Of a DNA stretch of 64,000 nt, positions 22,806 to 35,115 are shown piece after piece. The stretch covers positions 48,811,554-48,875,553 of the forward strand of contig OX485803.1 of NCBI GenBank assembly GCA_950295325.1, in the 5' to 3' direction. Below the pieces are notes generated by a model. The model saw only the letters and a list, made by a program, of their open reading frames with translations, made no database searches and had not been told where the DNA came from. Source of the DNA: Polytrichum commune. Taxonomy: Eukaryota; Streptophyta; Polytrichopsida; Polytrichales; Polytrichaceae. The first letter of the stretch is position 1, and each line of letters opens with the position of its first letter. Both the position numbers and the translations under genes were made by a program.

Positions 22806-25800
22806 CCCTTTATTGCCCCAAAGGACCCTAGGGGTTTTTTGTGAAAACGAGGTCCCAACTTTCTTCCTGGGGCAATGGTTTTTTACAAAAAAAAAAATTG
22901 CATGGACCTCGGGGATGCCCACGGCAATCCAATCGTTGTGTCTGATTGAAGATCCAGGCCTAGATGAGAAAGATGGGGATTTTGCAAGGCCAAGGACCCT
23001 CCAAGCTATTCGTAGAAGCTCTCAAAGCCTTCGTAGGCTCTTCTGCCTGTCTCTGCCTGTCGAGACTGCCCGTTAGCCGACGTTTATTTCCCATTGGTGC
23101 CCACTTTAGTTTCGGATCTTGTGGGAGCCCGCTTTAGTTGGTCATGGCGATAATTACAACAACCACCTCGATCGCACCTCCACTTGAAGCGGAGGAATTG
23201 CTTGCACACCTGTGGCAGGCTGTTGCTTCAATTGCGGATTGGGTTTCATCTAGTCAAGGAGGCAACTAGCTCCAGGTTCAAGACTTGATAGAGCATCTGT
23301 AGCCATCGAAGCTCCTTCTTGCGGTGTCTAGGTTGCCATGATCTCACATCCCAGCAGTACCCACTGTGAGAACACTTCGGGCCGCTTGGAGAAATCTTGC
23401 AGCTCGGATCTTGGGTTGGACTGATCGCAGAGAAGAAGGTTGCGTTCAAGGATTCTCAACTGAGGTGAATTTTCACCTCAAACACACCCTCTTTGTCGAT
23501 GGCAAAACGCATGAAAGTTGTGGTCAGTGTAGCAACTCCGACCTTGCCATCCCCACAGCAGCTATGGGCCACGGATGCATCAACCTCAACTCCTTGCCGT
23601 CACCACCCCCACCTGCAACCACAACCACCACTGCAATCAGCAGGTCCACCCCCGGGTGTAGGCAACGTACCTGCTCCCCTCCATCCAGGTCGCGCTCCAA
23701 CTCCGACTCTTTGCCTAATTCCTCCACCTCCACCTACACATTTTGTGGGAACATCCGTCCCCGTTCGTTGAGGTGCTTACATGCCTATATGCAGTGTGAA
23801 GCTGCCAACGTCCACCCAAGTCCCCAACGTGTCGGAGGCTTTGCCAGCACCCTTTCAAGATTTGCATGCATTTCAATTTGGGACTTTCCCCCTGTACAAG
23901 CTCTTTCTTGCCTAAATGTTGCATTCCTCCTTCCCAACTATGCTCGCTTCAAGGTGTTGCTGCAATGTTGCCTCCTATGCCGCAAATTAATTTGAATTTT
24001 TTAACATCCTCGAATTTTGTGAGCTTCGAATAGGGTTCCACTAGTGTTTTGCACCCAAGTGTAGCTCAAGCTCCCACTACTCAACTCTTTGCACCTCACA
24101 CCTTTGAGCATGCTCCTTCTCCTTTGCTTAGGCAATTTATTGTCTATGAATGAGACACATGTGATTCATCAGTTGTAGGTACTGGCACAAAGAGTTTAAT
24201 AAATAAATAAATAAACCAATAATCTGCCCATTCAAAGTTCATCGGCCAAGGTCACAAGAGCTGCAAGTAGGCTTCAATTTGGAACTCTCATTGAATTTGA
24301 TGTGAATGGTCACGTTGGAAATGCTTGTATTGATTCTCCAACATTACCTGTAAGCCATAGCTCTGTATGCGCTAATGTTTCTTGTCCTTCAATCTTGATT
24401 GTGTTGCCTCAAGAATCTAAAATGCCACAACCCTCTTCTAATGTTCATTCATCATTTGTTGTGCCCAATGTTGATTCTTTGTGTGTTGCTCCTAACCTTG
24501 TGCATGTTGTTCGATCTTTGTTGCGGCAATCAAGAATGCAAGGTCATTCTAATGTTGGTTCTGCCACTACCGTGCGTGTCGGATCTCATGTTGTCCATGA
24601 CCTTGTTGAAATGCCTAATGAGTTTCCACATAATGTTCATGACACCCCTCATGAAATTCACATGACAAATGTATCTACAAGTCCTAATCATGACAATCCT
24701 CATGAAATGTATGTGCCGACGGGATCACCGGAAATGGTTAGGAGAAGAAGCAATAGACTAAATGGTGTAGGGTTAGATGTTCAATACCATGACAATTATG
24801 ACGTGGGCATACTAGGGAAGATTGTCAAAATTTTCACGAGATCTCCCCGAGTTAGAGTATGTGAATTCATCTATGCACAAGTTGGTCCATGTGTATGGTG
24901 TTATGGTGTCCAAGTTTTGGAATGCAGAGGATGAAGTGCACATGTTGATTATTCAATTATTTGGTAGGGGGTGGGCATTTTGTTGCAGAAGTTGAGGTTG
25001 AACGGGTAAATGATGGAGACCCTAGCATTTTTTACCACATGAATGAACAAATGTATGAATTGAATGAACACGTAAATGTTAGTACATCTTCATCTTCAGA
25101 CTACTGTAGTTCAATGGATATGTCATGTGTGCCAAGTACAAATGAATCTGAAGAGGATCGTTTGGAAAGGGAGAAACTTACCCCTACATCTTGGAAATGG
25201 TTCATCGAAAATGGTCACCAAGAAATGAGATTGGGCTAGGATGTGATATTTTTGACATGTTGTGTGCTATGAAAGAAGATGACATGTTTGCGGGTGGCAT
25301 GTGGAACTCTCCTTTGAGCCAACTAGCCGGATTTGAATGGAAAGGGGGTGCAACATGTTTAGTTGACAACATGGAGAGGTTTATCCAACCATATCGTTAT
25401 TTTCAAAACTTTTGGACCCATGACATATTAGTATGGTTGTATAAGTACACTAACATATATGCATCCACATGTCCGGTAATTAGGAAATGGACACCTATAT
25501 GTGTGGACGAGATGAGAGTTTTTTTTTTGGGAGTTTGCATCATGATGGGATTGAAAAAACTAGCCGCATATCATTTGCATAGTCCAAAAAATTACTATGG
25601 AGAACACCGGAAATTACTAGGGCAATGACAATAAAACGATACGAAGCAATAGTTAGGTGCTCGCATTTGGTTGATAATGACTTGGTTGTGACTGACAAAA
25701 CCTAGCCTGGGTATAGTCTGATAGCCAAGATAGAATGGTTAGTGAATGAGCACAACTCTTTATACGCCGAATATTGGCATCCGGAGCAAAATCTAACCAT

Positions 25801-27407
25801 CGATGAGATGATGGTTAGGTATATGGGGAAGAGGTCTCCGATAAGACAATACTTGAAAAATAAACCTTGCCGGTATGGGCTCAAGTGTTTGGCATTGGCC
25901 TATGCCAAATCTAAGTTTGTACAAAAGTTAGAGGTTTATTGTCGAAAAGAAGAGTCATTGAGAGCAAAGGATGAAGCGCTAGTTGGCTACAAAGTTGTAA
26001 TGCGTCTTCTAGAAAGGTTGGAAGATAAAGGCCATATTGTAACATGTGACCATCTTTTTACCTCACCCAAATTGTTTTGGGATTTGATGTTGAAAGGGAT
26101 AGGTGCAACAAATACTACCAAGACCAATAGGAAGGGATGGCCACAAGCATCGACTTTGGCTAAAGAGGGTCCGAAGTGGGGAGACATACATTGGAGAATG
26201 CACACATATAATTTACTAGTAGCAATAACTTGGTATGACAAATCAACTTCGAGGCTACCACACCGTTCAAAACAAAGATCACAAGTGGTGGCATTGTTTA
26301 TTTATGCACACTCTTGACACGTCATTGGTAAACTCATGGGTCATGTATAGAAGTAACATGCAAAAGAAGGGTGAAAACAAATATTTATCCCATAGGGAAT
26401 TCAATTATGCAATAGCAAAGAAACGTGCATGAATAGTTTGCAATAGCAAAACGGCCTGTAGCTACATGCACGACCGAAAGTGGAGTTAGGAATGCACACA
26501 TGCTTCATTATAGCATGATGTGGAGCGGCCATAAAGAAAGGAAAAGAAGAAAGTGTGGAACATGCGGTAAAAAACAACAATATTATTGCCCTACATGTGA
26601 CGACCAAGCACTTTGCTTGGGTCAATGTTTGTGACATGGCATGCAAAATAGTCACAAATTATATTTGAATGTTTACTACATAAGGGTAGGTAAGAACTAG
26701 TGCTTGTAGGGGGGGTTGAAGAGGGTCAATTCAACCCACTAGCAATTTTTTGATATATATATATACATTTGTACATGAAATAAAAGAAATTATGCATAAT
26801 ATCATATATACATGATGTATTATGTAAAGCAATTCGGAGATAATTGCACATGAGATGATATTGAGTAGGTGTTGTAAGTAGAAAGATGAAGTATTGGCGG
26901 GACGGGTAGGAAATTTTTGGCTCTGCCCGAAAGAATTCAGGCAAATAAATGGGTAGTCCCGAAATTATTTTCACACCACCCAAGGGGATGCCCGTTTTGC
27001 ACATGAGGGTGACTAGGAAACGGTCAATGGACTTTGACCAACCATAACTTTGCCAAAAATAATCCAAACCAATATTTTAAAATCCAGAGAGTACTCTAAT
27101 TTAAATGGAGAATATGTGTATATACTTTTTTTGAGGTTCCATAGTCAACCCGTCATTCAATTATAGGAAAAACTAGTATTTTCAAAGCTGCCCCTACATG
27201 GGTTATTGAACTTTGACACCATTGGATTTATGAGATTTTCATGGATTTTATATTTTCTTGGACCATAGAATGTGTGCTCAACTTATGTAACACACCCAAA
27301 AGCCCAATAAAAAAAATTATTTATTTAAAAGGCTTGAACTTTGTGTAACAAGGGAGGTGGTTTGAAGTTTAAGGATCCCATGTAATGGACCACGGCGCAA
27401 GAAAGGG
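22806..27407 (+). mobile_element. piggyBac DNA transposon, 4.6 kb, with TIRs and TTAA target site
   Basis: TTAA stands at 22802-22805 and 27408-27411. The ends inside it are inverted: the left starts CCCTTTATTGCCCC, and the right, read inward on the minus strand, starts CCCTTTCTTGCGCC (12 of the first 14 bases equal). CCC ends plus a TTAA duplication are diagnostic for piggyBac. The interior holds a decayed piggyBac transposase (described at 24302-26634). 26635-27400 is AT-rich and non-coding. The 5' third (23090-23990) is GC-richer with a proline-rich broken reading frame, perhaps the degraded N-terminal part or a captured sequence. Confidence 0.88.
24302..26634 (+). pseudogene. Decayed piggyBac transposase
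   Basis: The piggyBac DDE-type transposase core is spread over several frames. One frame gives ICVDEMRVFFLGVCIMMGL; a later one the first catalytic Asp in NLTIDEMMVRYMGKRSPIRQ (25802-25804). The second is in VTCDHLFTS (26048-26050) and the third in WYDKST (26237-26239). Then come HKWWHCLFM in another frame and a C-terminal Cys-rich zinc module (CGTCGKKQQYYCPTCDD, last Cys in GQCL, stop 26632-26634). Breaks: frame changes near 25190-25240, near 25598 and near 26240-26290, and an in-frame TAG at 25703-25705. The weaker upstream part (24302-24934, perhaps back to 23493) is low-complexity. All three Asp and the zinc module survive, but the protein cannot be made as one chain. Some breaks could be assembly errors. 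Confidence 0.85.
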
Positions 27408-27479
27408 TTAATGTCGGGTGCACTTTGGTTGCCACAGGCGTGATATTAGGGAGATAGAGTATATTACCCTCTAAGAGAA

Positions 27480-27723
27480 TGTTACCCGATTTTGTACCAC
27501 TTTCTGTAAGCGCTTGTAAAATCTTGCTTACAACGTGCGATCAAGCTCTTTACCACCCCCGTCTCGAACGTGGAGAACCCACTGGGACGAGGGTGGAGAA
27601 GGAAAAATCTTGGGTTTTGCCTAGAATTTGCGTTTGGCCAAAGGATCCGCCGGTACATGATCGAGGGTAAAGGCTTTGCAATTTTGTCGACCCGGGGGAT
27701 TAGGCTTCTAGGTGGTCTGAAAG
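27480..27723 (+). other. Possible 5' UTR exon of FUT13
   Basis: This GC-richer stretch ends in AAAG with a good donor GTATGT at 27724, followed by a pyrimidine run. It lies between the piggyBac end and the tandem array, about 1.6 kb before the first FUT13 coding exon. It could be the transcript's first, non-coding exon. The inference rests only on composition and the donor. Confidence 0.3.
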
Positions 27724-28129
27724 GTATGTCAATTTTTTCTTCTTCTTCTCTTACCGACTTAGTCTCCACAGTGTTCAAGCGAGGGTTTTGGTGAAAATGA
27801 TGGTGATGGTGATGGTGATTGTGATATGTATGTCACTGCAACGAATTTTGGGTTAGGTACCATCTTGTGCAAGTTTTTGAGATTTTTTTGGGACATGGTA
27901 AGGTTTGGGTATAGAGTGTCAAGAGGTTAATCAATCAATAGGCTTGCAATCAATTGTTCGATTATTTGTCATAGTCTTGAGGTTGAAGTTTTATGTAGAT
28001 GTTGCGGAGTTGATGATGTCAATAGTATAAATCTTCACTTCGAATTCGATAGTCTTTCGGTTGTTGAAGCTCACGACCTTAAGGGATAGGCATACATAGC
28101 TTCACTCAGTTCGATCAGCTACAGATTTC

Positions 28130-29338
28130 CTCCATTTTTTCTGTCTGACAAGAGGAATAAGTGCACTTGATCAGGAATTGGGAGAGGTCGATGAGGATAT
28201 GCAACTTTTTCTTGTGATCTTGTGTTTTTATGAGTTTAGGTTTTGCGTTTGTGATTGTTGACAGCAGAACCTTGTCTGCCGTGAAATCGTGGAGTTTTTC
28301 ATACTGCTGTCACCTGTGTACACCGATCTAGAAGATTGAGCTCTTGTGAAGGTATTGGAGTAAATGTCTATCTTTGATGCAACTTAGAGAGAAAAAAATT
28401 GGAGGTACTTGACCAAGAATTGGGATAGGTCGACAAGTATATGCAATTTTTTCTTGTGATTTTTGTGTTTCGGTGATTTTAGGTATGGTTTTGTGATTGT
28501 TGACAGCAGCACCTCCACCGTGAAGTGGAAGAGTTTTTATCAAGCCTCTTGCGAAGGTGTTGGGGAGGAATGCCACCATTGATGCACTGAAGGACAAACA
28601 AAATGGAGACACTTGAATAGGTATTGGTTAGGTCGATGAGGATTTGTAATTTTATCTTGTGAATTTTTTGGGTTGTGTTTAGGTTTTCAGTTGATGTGAT
28701 TTGTTTTGTGATTGTTGACAGCAATTTTCCTTCTACCGCAAAATTGAGAAGTTTTACCATAGACTTGTTCAGCTGTGTATATTTATCCCCAAGGTAGAAG
28801 ATTTAACCTATTAAGGATGTTGGGAAGGTGTTGGGAGGAGTGCCCATCATTGAGAGACACTTGAATAGGAATTGGATAAGCTGACGAGGATTTGCAGTGT
28901 TTTCTTGTGATTTATTTTTTGATTTTCTCTTTTCTTTTTTCTTTTTGATGAGTGTAGGTTTCAGTTGATGTGATTGTTGACAGCAATTGTCTTCTGCTGT
29001 GAAATTGAGAAGTTTTATCATAGACTTGTTCAGCTGTGTATTTTTCTCCCTAAAGTAGAATATTCAACCTATCAAGGCTCTTGGGAAGGTGTTAGGAGGA
29101 GTGCCCATCATTGAGAGACACTTTAATAGGAATTGGATAGTTCATGAAGGATTTGTAGTCTTGTTTTGTGATTTTTTTGGAGAGTTAAATTTTTTTTAGT
29201 TGACGTGATTTGTTCTGTGATTGTTGACAGCAGAACCTCTACTACCTCAAAGTTGAGGAGTTTTTCTATTGAACTTTTATTACCAATGTAGAAGATGTAG
29301 CCTACCAAGGGTCTTGGGAAGGTGTTGTTGGGCGTCAC
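28130..29338 (+). repeat. Five-unit tandem array ending at the FUT13 start codon
   Basis: The marker GTGATTGTTGACAGCA (or close forms) occurs near 28251, 28493, 28708, 28970 and 29217, spacings 215-262 bp. Each unit then reads through AGTTTT..., AAGGTGTTGGGAGGA-like and CATTGATGCACTGAAGGA or CATTGAGAGACACTT-like words, and an AATTGGATAGGTC-like block. The last unit runs into FUT13 exon 1: its ATGCCACC...CATTGATGCACCGCAGAC segment and the ATGGAGACA codons have counterparts in unit 2 (28571-28616). Confidence 0.75.
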
Positions 29339-32300
29339 ATGTGGGATGCCACCACATCATTGATGCACCGCAGACAAAAAAATATGGAGACATTTGCATT
29401 CCTGAAAGGCCTGGCACAAATGAGGCTCTTTCACTGTGTGTGGATCTCCAGCCTTGTCATCCTCGGCCTTCTCTTGACATCCACAAACCTCAGCAACAAG
29501 GATGTCTCAAAAACGTTGAATGCCAGAAATGTTGGAAAGAATCTTAATGACGCACTTAGGGCTGCCGGAAAAATCTCAGATGGCCAATTTGATGGGGACA
29601 CGTGGTCTTCAAATACCAGTTTGGGCAGCTTGAAGATGAGCTATAGGGCATGGGATTCCAGTGGCGGCTGCAAGGCTTACAGGAAAAAACATCCGCTTGA
29701 ATTATGGAGGTTTGACACTCAATTGTCCTTGGCTTGTCTAATTTCATGAGATTTTATCTTCCATTTGATTCTCTGTTTGTGAATGTATAGTGGTGACAGG
29801 TATATGAGTGCCATTTGGTTCATTGTTCTTGTTCTCCATCTTCTATTGATCAGATTTACGTCCTCAAACTTGTGTTGCATTATCAAATTTATGATGAAGC
29901 ATCAACAAAAACCAGATTGAAAATCAGACCTCCCCTGATTTAGTTATGGTGATCAGAAATGCATGTTTGTTGATTCCTTAACTGAATATATAGGTCCTCC
30001 CAATTGTGTTCACTATTTAGTGTGGAGTATTTTATAAAATTTGAAGATGTAGTCCAATCTCTTTCAAACATGTGCGTTTATGGTGTTTGATCTTTGATTC
30101 TCAACTAACCACACTCCAATCAAATATAGGGGTCCAATTAAGGAAAGTAACTGATTACCACCCACATACTACTATTATCACACTACTTAAACTTTAGCTA
30201 ATCTGCTGAAGACAGTTAACCTTGCTCAGACCTGATAGAGAATATACCACTTTAATTAAGTGGGTCTTATGTGGTCACATTTCTTAGTTGGATACTGATA
30301 ATTGAGTGGTATATGGAAAAGACACTCAAGTAAGAAAAGACACCAAAAAGACATGTGTCATGATGAGATTGGACTTTGTGCTCAAAATCTAGACACCATT
30401 CTAGGTTCAATAGTGAACTTCACAATTGCGAGGGCCTATGTGACCACTCAAAGAGAGAGATTCTTCACTTTGACCTCATAACTTTTTTAACTGCATGAGA
30501 CAAATCCTGATCAGATTTAATGGTTAAAAATATCTGTGGAGTTAAAGTGCCCACAATAGGGCCAACATGCCTTTGTACCTTTTGTTTAACGCCATCAAAA
30601 TCTTAGGATATATGTCTAGGTCTACATTCTATCCTTCCATCATCATTTGGGTTTGCTATTCAGAGGTTGTTTTTTCCCCTGTGTGTGAACAGAGTTTGGG
30701 ATACTAAGAAATCAACAACTACTGTCTTGCGCTTGAATCATAATAATAGGTGTTTGGGTGAAGTGAAGGGGTGTGAGGTAGAGGGTGCTAAAATCAACAC
30801 CCTAACATCTTGCACAATAAGTACATATTGATTTTGAGAATGTCAACCACCATAACATCAGGCTCCCCTAATGGTTTTGTGCAGGCTACCAGTACAACTT
30901 TGAATTCTTAGAAGTTTTGCATATAGAATCCAAATAAGTTTTGTATTCTTTGTTGTGGTGGAATCCCATTTCATTTGCTAATGAGAAACATTTCAAATTT
31001 AGTCAATCTAACAATATTACCTATACTCAGTGCTTAAAGTGGCTGTTCTAGCACCCTCTACCTCGGACAATCTTCTGGTCCAATGCTGTTTTTAACTTTC
31101 CTGTAGACCCCAATGGCTTAGTCCGCCTGTATGAAGTTGGCCTGATTATCTGATAAACTGCATGGATGTGAGCAGGCCATCCTCCCAAATAAGGAGCATA
31201 CAAGAAGCCAGTGGGGATTGTACAAATTTGCGGAAACTGCATGTTTCAATTTTGGTCAAGAGTTATACGTGGATTCCAGATAATCTCAATAACCTTTACT
31301 CATGTGGTTGCGGTTTGACGTGCTTATGGACAAATTCTGATGTGCTTGCGGACAAGCCGGATGCACATTTGTACGAAACAAATGCTCCTCCTCTCACGGT
31401 CAGTGTCACTAATCACGCCACATTGTTTTGCTAGTTAAGAAGTAAAGTGAACAGGCGTTCACACTATGGGTGGTTGTGGTCGTGGTTTACTTTCTTCGGT
31501 TTTATTTCCATAGAAAAGGCATCATAATTGCTATGCACAAGCACAACCACGATCTACCCCATCAACCCTGCTATTCTGCGTGGTTAACCACCCTTGAGGA
31601 CACATTCTAGTCACCATTTGAAGGCAACCCAAGGTCTGATAGAGCACTAATATGAATGATGAAGCATTTGGGAAAGGAGTCTCATAGAAACGGGATCATG
31701 GAAATAGGATTTGCTGTAGTACATCAAAAAGTTATTGTGATGAGGATGATATTGCTATTCGAATGTAAAAATTTGATGACTCCACAGCAATTATATGGAA
31801 GTGTTTTTGCTCCTATACATTACTCATGCTAACTCTGGTGGGTGGGGGTGCTTTTAGAGACGAAAAGGCGAGCCTTGGAGAGTATACATGGACTTGGAAC
31901 CAGGTCGGAAAAAGGCGGAGTCCCAAGATTTATTTGTCAGCTATCATGCGGAGGATGACTTGCAGGTCACGTATGCGGGTGCATCTTTTCATATGATTCG
32001 CAACTACTACATTTCACCTGAAAAACACAATGTAAGCCTCCATCTCCAACATTCCAACTAATTTGCAACTAATTTGCAACTATTGAATATTCACTCGTGA
32101 CTTCTCAGTGTCAGACACCTATTCGAATGTCAAAAACTGTAAGGACAAATGCTTGTGTAAGTACCAGGAGTCATGAGCTACATAGTTAGAATACTTTAAA
32201 TCAGCTGTATACGTTTGTCCTGAAATTGTTTGGCATTATGATGTGCACTACATGGTTACCTGTGTCATATCTTAGACCTAATTAATTGTCAAGTTTCATG

Positions 32301-34077
32301 CATGTTGAGGTTAGAACCTGGTGATTGCCCTCCAGCATTTGTGGGAGCATCTCCTTGATTAATTGTCAACACCTCAAAATGTATGTAAAATACTGTATGT
32401 GTTGGTTTACTGGTTGGGAGTGAAACTCTGGTGGATTCCCCTGCAGCATTGGTAGAAGATTTTTCACATACTTGATGTGCAGTACATGGTTATGCCATGT
32501 CATAGACTTAAATTACCCTACATGTGGGTCAGATTAGGCGTAAAATAATTATGTTGTGCCAAAAAGTGCCACGTGTCATCACGTGATTTGTTGGATCCTC
32601 TCTCCAGATGACGTGGAAATTGAGTATAGGCAGAGTTGTGCCCAATCAGACCTGAACATACTGTATTGTCAAGTTCCATGCAGGTTGAAGTTAAATTCTG
32701 GTGATTGCCTTGCAGTGTCTGTAGGGCATTCTCCTGATTGGTTTTCCCACACCTCAATGTGTATGTAAAAGATGTCTTGGTTTACTGGTGAAGGCTTCTC
32801 TGGGGATGATAGAGTTATCTTTTAACTCAGTATGACTTCTGGTCTGGAGTTTGTTGTTTTGCATACAAGACCTTTCATGTTTGGTAAGTTTTCGGTACAT
32901 GCTTGGAGGTAGTAATGTGGAGGTTTGAACAAAGAACATTCTATATCGGTTCATAGAGGTTCAAACTCATTTGTATGCCAAGAGGTGCTCAAAATGAGTT
33001 TGGCCCTCAACAAACCGAAATAAGTTGGTCTTCATCCAGATTCAACACTATTTCCGAGCATGCATCATCACAAGTGGAAAGAGATTTTTGTTTTTTATTC
33101 AATACAACCGATGGAATTCCTTAGGGGACCAAAAAGTCCCATTGAGTTGATGAATAACTTCATTTGCCATGCAGCATTTCATAGGCAGATGGTGCTAAAA
33201 GTGTCACCTTAAGTGCTGATAAAGTTCTACCTGTTTCTCATTAGCAGTTGAAAGGGGATTTCAACGCACTAAAATTTGCCTATATTTGAATAATGTATGC
33301 AAAAGGAATATAGATTCAAACTTTTATTGGTCGATGACCCAAAACCAACAGGGGAGCCTAATGTTAAGTTGGGGACATTCTCAAAATCAATCTGTACTTC
33401 TAGTGCAAGATTTTAAGTTGTTGGCTTTGGGTGGGGTGTTGGTTTTAGCATGCTCTCTACCTTGGAAGAATTTTCCTGAAATTTTGTATTAACATCTGAA
33501 AACATATGACATACAGGATGTATTGGTTTATTGGTCATCATCACGGTGTGTTGACGAACGGCAAAGAATAGCTAGCGAGCTTTTACCACTCTTATCACAC
33601 CACTCGTTTGGGAAATGCCTCAACAATGTTGGAGGCCGAGACAGGATTCTCAAAATGTACCCCAGATGCTCGCAAGGTAGTGGGGGTGGACCTGCGTGGG
33701 GCCAAAATCTTCACTGTGCCATGTCACACTACAAGTTTGTGTTGGCAATCGAGAACACAAGGACAGAAAGCTACGTGACAGAAAAATTGTATTATGCACT
33801 CGACGTGGGTGCCATCCCAATCTACTTTGGAGCACCGAATGTACGCGATTTTGTGCCTCCCCACTCTTTTATTGACGGGTACCAGTTCCAAAACATGCAG
33901 GAGTTGGCTGATTACGTGGAAAAGGTGGCAGCTGACCCCTTATTATATGCAGAGTATCATGGGTGGCGGCGATGTGGTGTCATGGGAAATTATGGTCTCG
34001 CGAGGGCAATTAGCCTCGACTCTATGCCATGTCGGCTATGCACTAAAATAAGCCAGCTTGGAGGGAGACAAGCTTGA
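29339..34077 (+). CDS. FUT13: Alpha-1,4-fucosyltransferase, GT10 family (Lewis-a, FUT13-like), 4 exons
   Basis: Golgi type II membrane enzyme. It moves fucose from GDP-fucose onto GlcNAc in alpha-1,4 linkage, completing the Lewis-a epitope on complex N-glycans. Exons 29339-29709, 31176-31398, 31858-32031 and 33517-34077 join in phase, giving 442 aa (Arabidopsis FUT13 is about 400). A signal anchor (CVWISSLVILGLLL) follows a short basic N-terminus. FUT13 landmarks in order: YTWIPDNLNNLYSC, GLTCLWTNSDVLAD, YMDLEPGRKK, SYHAEDDLQVTYAG, DVLVYWSSSRC, HHSFGKCLNNVGG, the GT10 nucleotide-sugar motif YKFVLAIEN...SYVTEKLYYALD (from about residue 328), and CGVMGNYG...MPCRLC. The true start may be ATG 29363 or 29384 (METFAFLK), still before the anchor. 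Large introns 1 and 3 carry repeats. Nothing suggests inactivation. Confidence 0.93.
30000..30180 (-). repeat. Family A partial copy in FUT13 intron 1
   Basis: GTAGTCCAATCTCTTTCAAAC and CAACTAACCACACTCCAATC-like blocks are present. The distal part of the family is missing. Confidence 0.45.
30285..30540 (+). repeat. Family A copy in FUT13 intron 1, plus orientation
   Basis: It carries GAGTGGTATATGG, AAAAGACATGTGTCATGA, GAGATTGGACTTTGTGCTCA and ACCATTCTAGGTTCAATAGT. With the minus copy at 30000-30180 it forms an inverted pair about 100 bp apart. Confidence 0.5.
30771..31066. repeat. Element with GGTAGAGGGTG inverted ends in FUT13 intron 1
   Basis: GAGGTAGAGGGTGCTA at the left is mirrored by TAGCACCCTCTACCTC at the right, about 295 bp apart. 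The end resembles that of the larger element at 53797-54491. A half-copy of the same end lies at about 33425-33465 in intron 3. Confidence 0.5.
32255..32800 (+). repeat. Tandem duplication of about 380 bp in FUT13 intron 3
   Basis: A stretch starting TTGTCAAGTTTCATGCATG (near 32287) recurs as TTGTCAAGTTCCATGCAGG (near 32667). Both are followed by CTGGTGATTGCC, CACACCTCAA-type and ATGTATGTAAAA words and TTGGTTTACTGG. Confidence 0.55.
32815..33180 (+). repeat. Intron-resident repeat family I, copy in FUT13 intron 3
   Basis: It is the longest match to the NOL10 intron 11 copy. Similarity continues into CCCATTGAGTTGATGAATAAC at the far end, where the NOL10 copy has CACATTGAATTAAAAGATAAC. Confidence 0.65.
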
Positions 34078-34904
34078 ATTTAATTCTATGGTGGAGGAGC
34101 TTTTTCAGCAACATAGATTTCTCATGACGAGGCGAGGGGTTGATGATATTGAGCAGTAGTGCTAATTATGTACTTCAGTCAAGAATCTCCATATTTTGAG
34201 GACATCACTTCCTTGAAAATGTTTCATTCCCAACTTGGTGGAGGACGACCTTGATACACCAGAGGTGCCACTCTTGTACCTTGATGTTTCATCCAGGTTT
34301 GAGGTTCGTGATGTTCAACGATGAATCACAGCAAATGTTTCAATAGTTAGTGTAAATACAGGTATAAATACTTCCAGCTCAGCCCTGCATATGTAGGGAG
34401 GTTACTTAGCATATGATAGTATACCATTCCACATTTTTCAACATGATGGATTCAAGTACTGGCATATATATATGTATGTTGCCACTCTAGAGCATGTGTG
34501 CTCAAGTTTGAGAAATGACCATCACGGGTGCAATGAGGACCTCTGCTTAATATCCTAAGTGCTTGCCCTCTTTAAAATTTTGTGATTTTAAATTGCTGCA
34601 TGGAGGAAGGCTGTCGCAGAAGATATTGTCAAGTAGAGGGATTTTATGGACCTCTAATGAATTTCCTCTTGCTTGTTCTACTCAAGTTTTGGGACTAGTG
34701 CTGCAAAGGGGACTCCATCCCTCTCCACCCATCGTTTCCTTGGGTTGCTGCTTCCTGCAGCTTTGTAATTATCTCACTACCTCCCTATTGCTCACCTGCT
34801 ACCTGCTCATTTGCTAGTTTTGTAAAAAAGCCCAACATGTGGAGTCAACACCTAAAATTGCTTCCATGAATCTTCAAACAAGATGTCCTGCCAGTGTCTA
34901 GGGA

Positions 34905-35115
34905 GAATTTTGGGCATCACTAGTCAAGATCCTAGTGCTTCCAAGTCCAACCGATTATATGTTGACATCTTTCGGTTTTTATTTATTAATTTGATTTATA
35001 TCCTCTAAATTCCTATAAAATGAACGGTAATATTCTTGAACTCTTGAACTTCAACTGGCTATTTCACAAACTCAACTGGTTCATCTGTAACTAGCGGTTG
35101 GTTCTCCCCATTCAT
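34905..35115. repeat. Dispersed repeat family C, copy 2
   Basis: It starts GGGAGAATTTTGGGCATC and ends GGTTCTCCCC, with the internal words AAGTCCAACCGATTA and ACTCAACTGGTTCAT in the same order as copy 1. Confidence 0.55.

Noticed and set aside
24163-24215. AATAAATAAATAAATAAA as polyadenylation cluster
   Set aside because: It is a simple tetranucleotide repeat inside the piggyBac element, with no gene end nearby.
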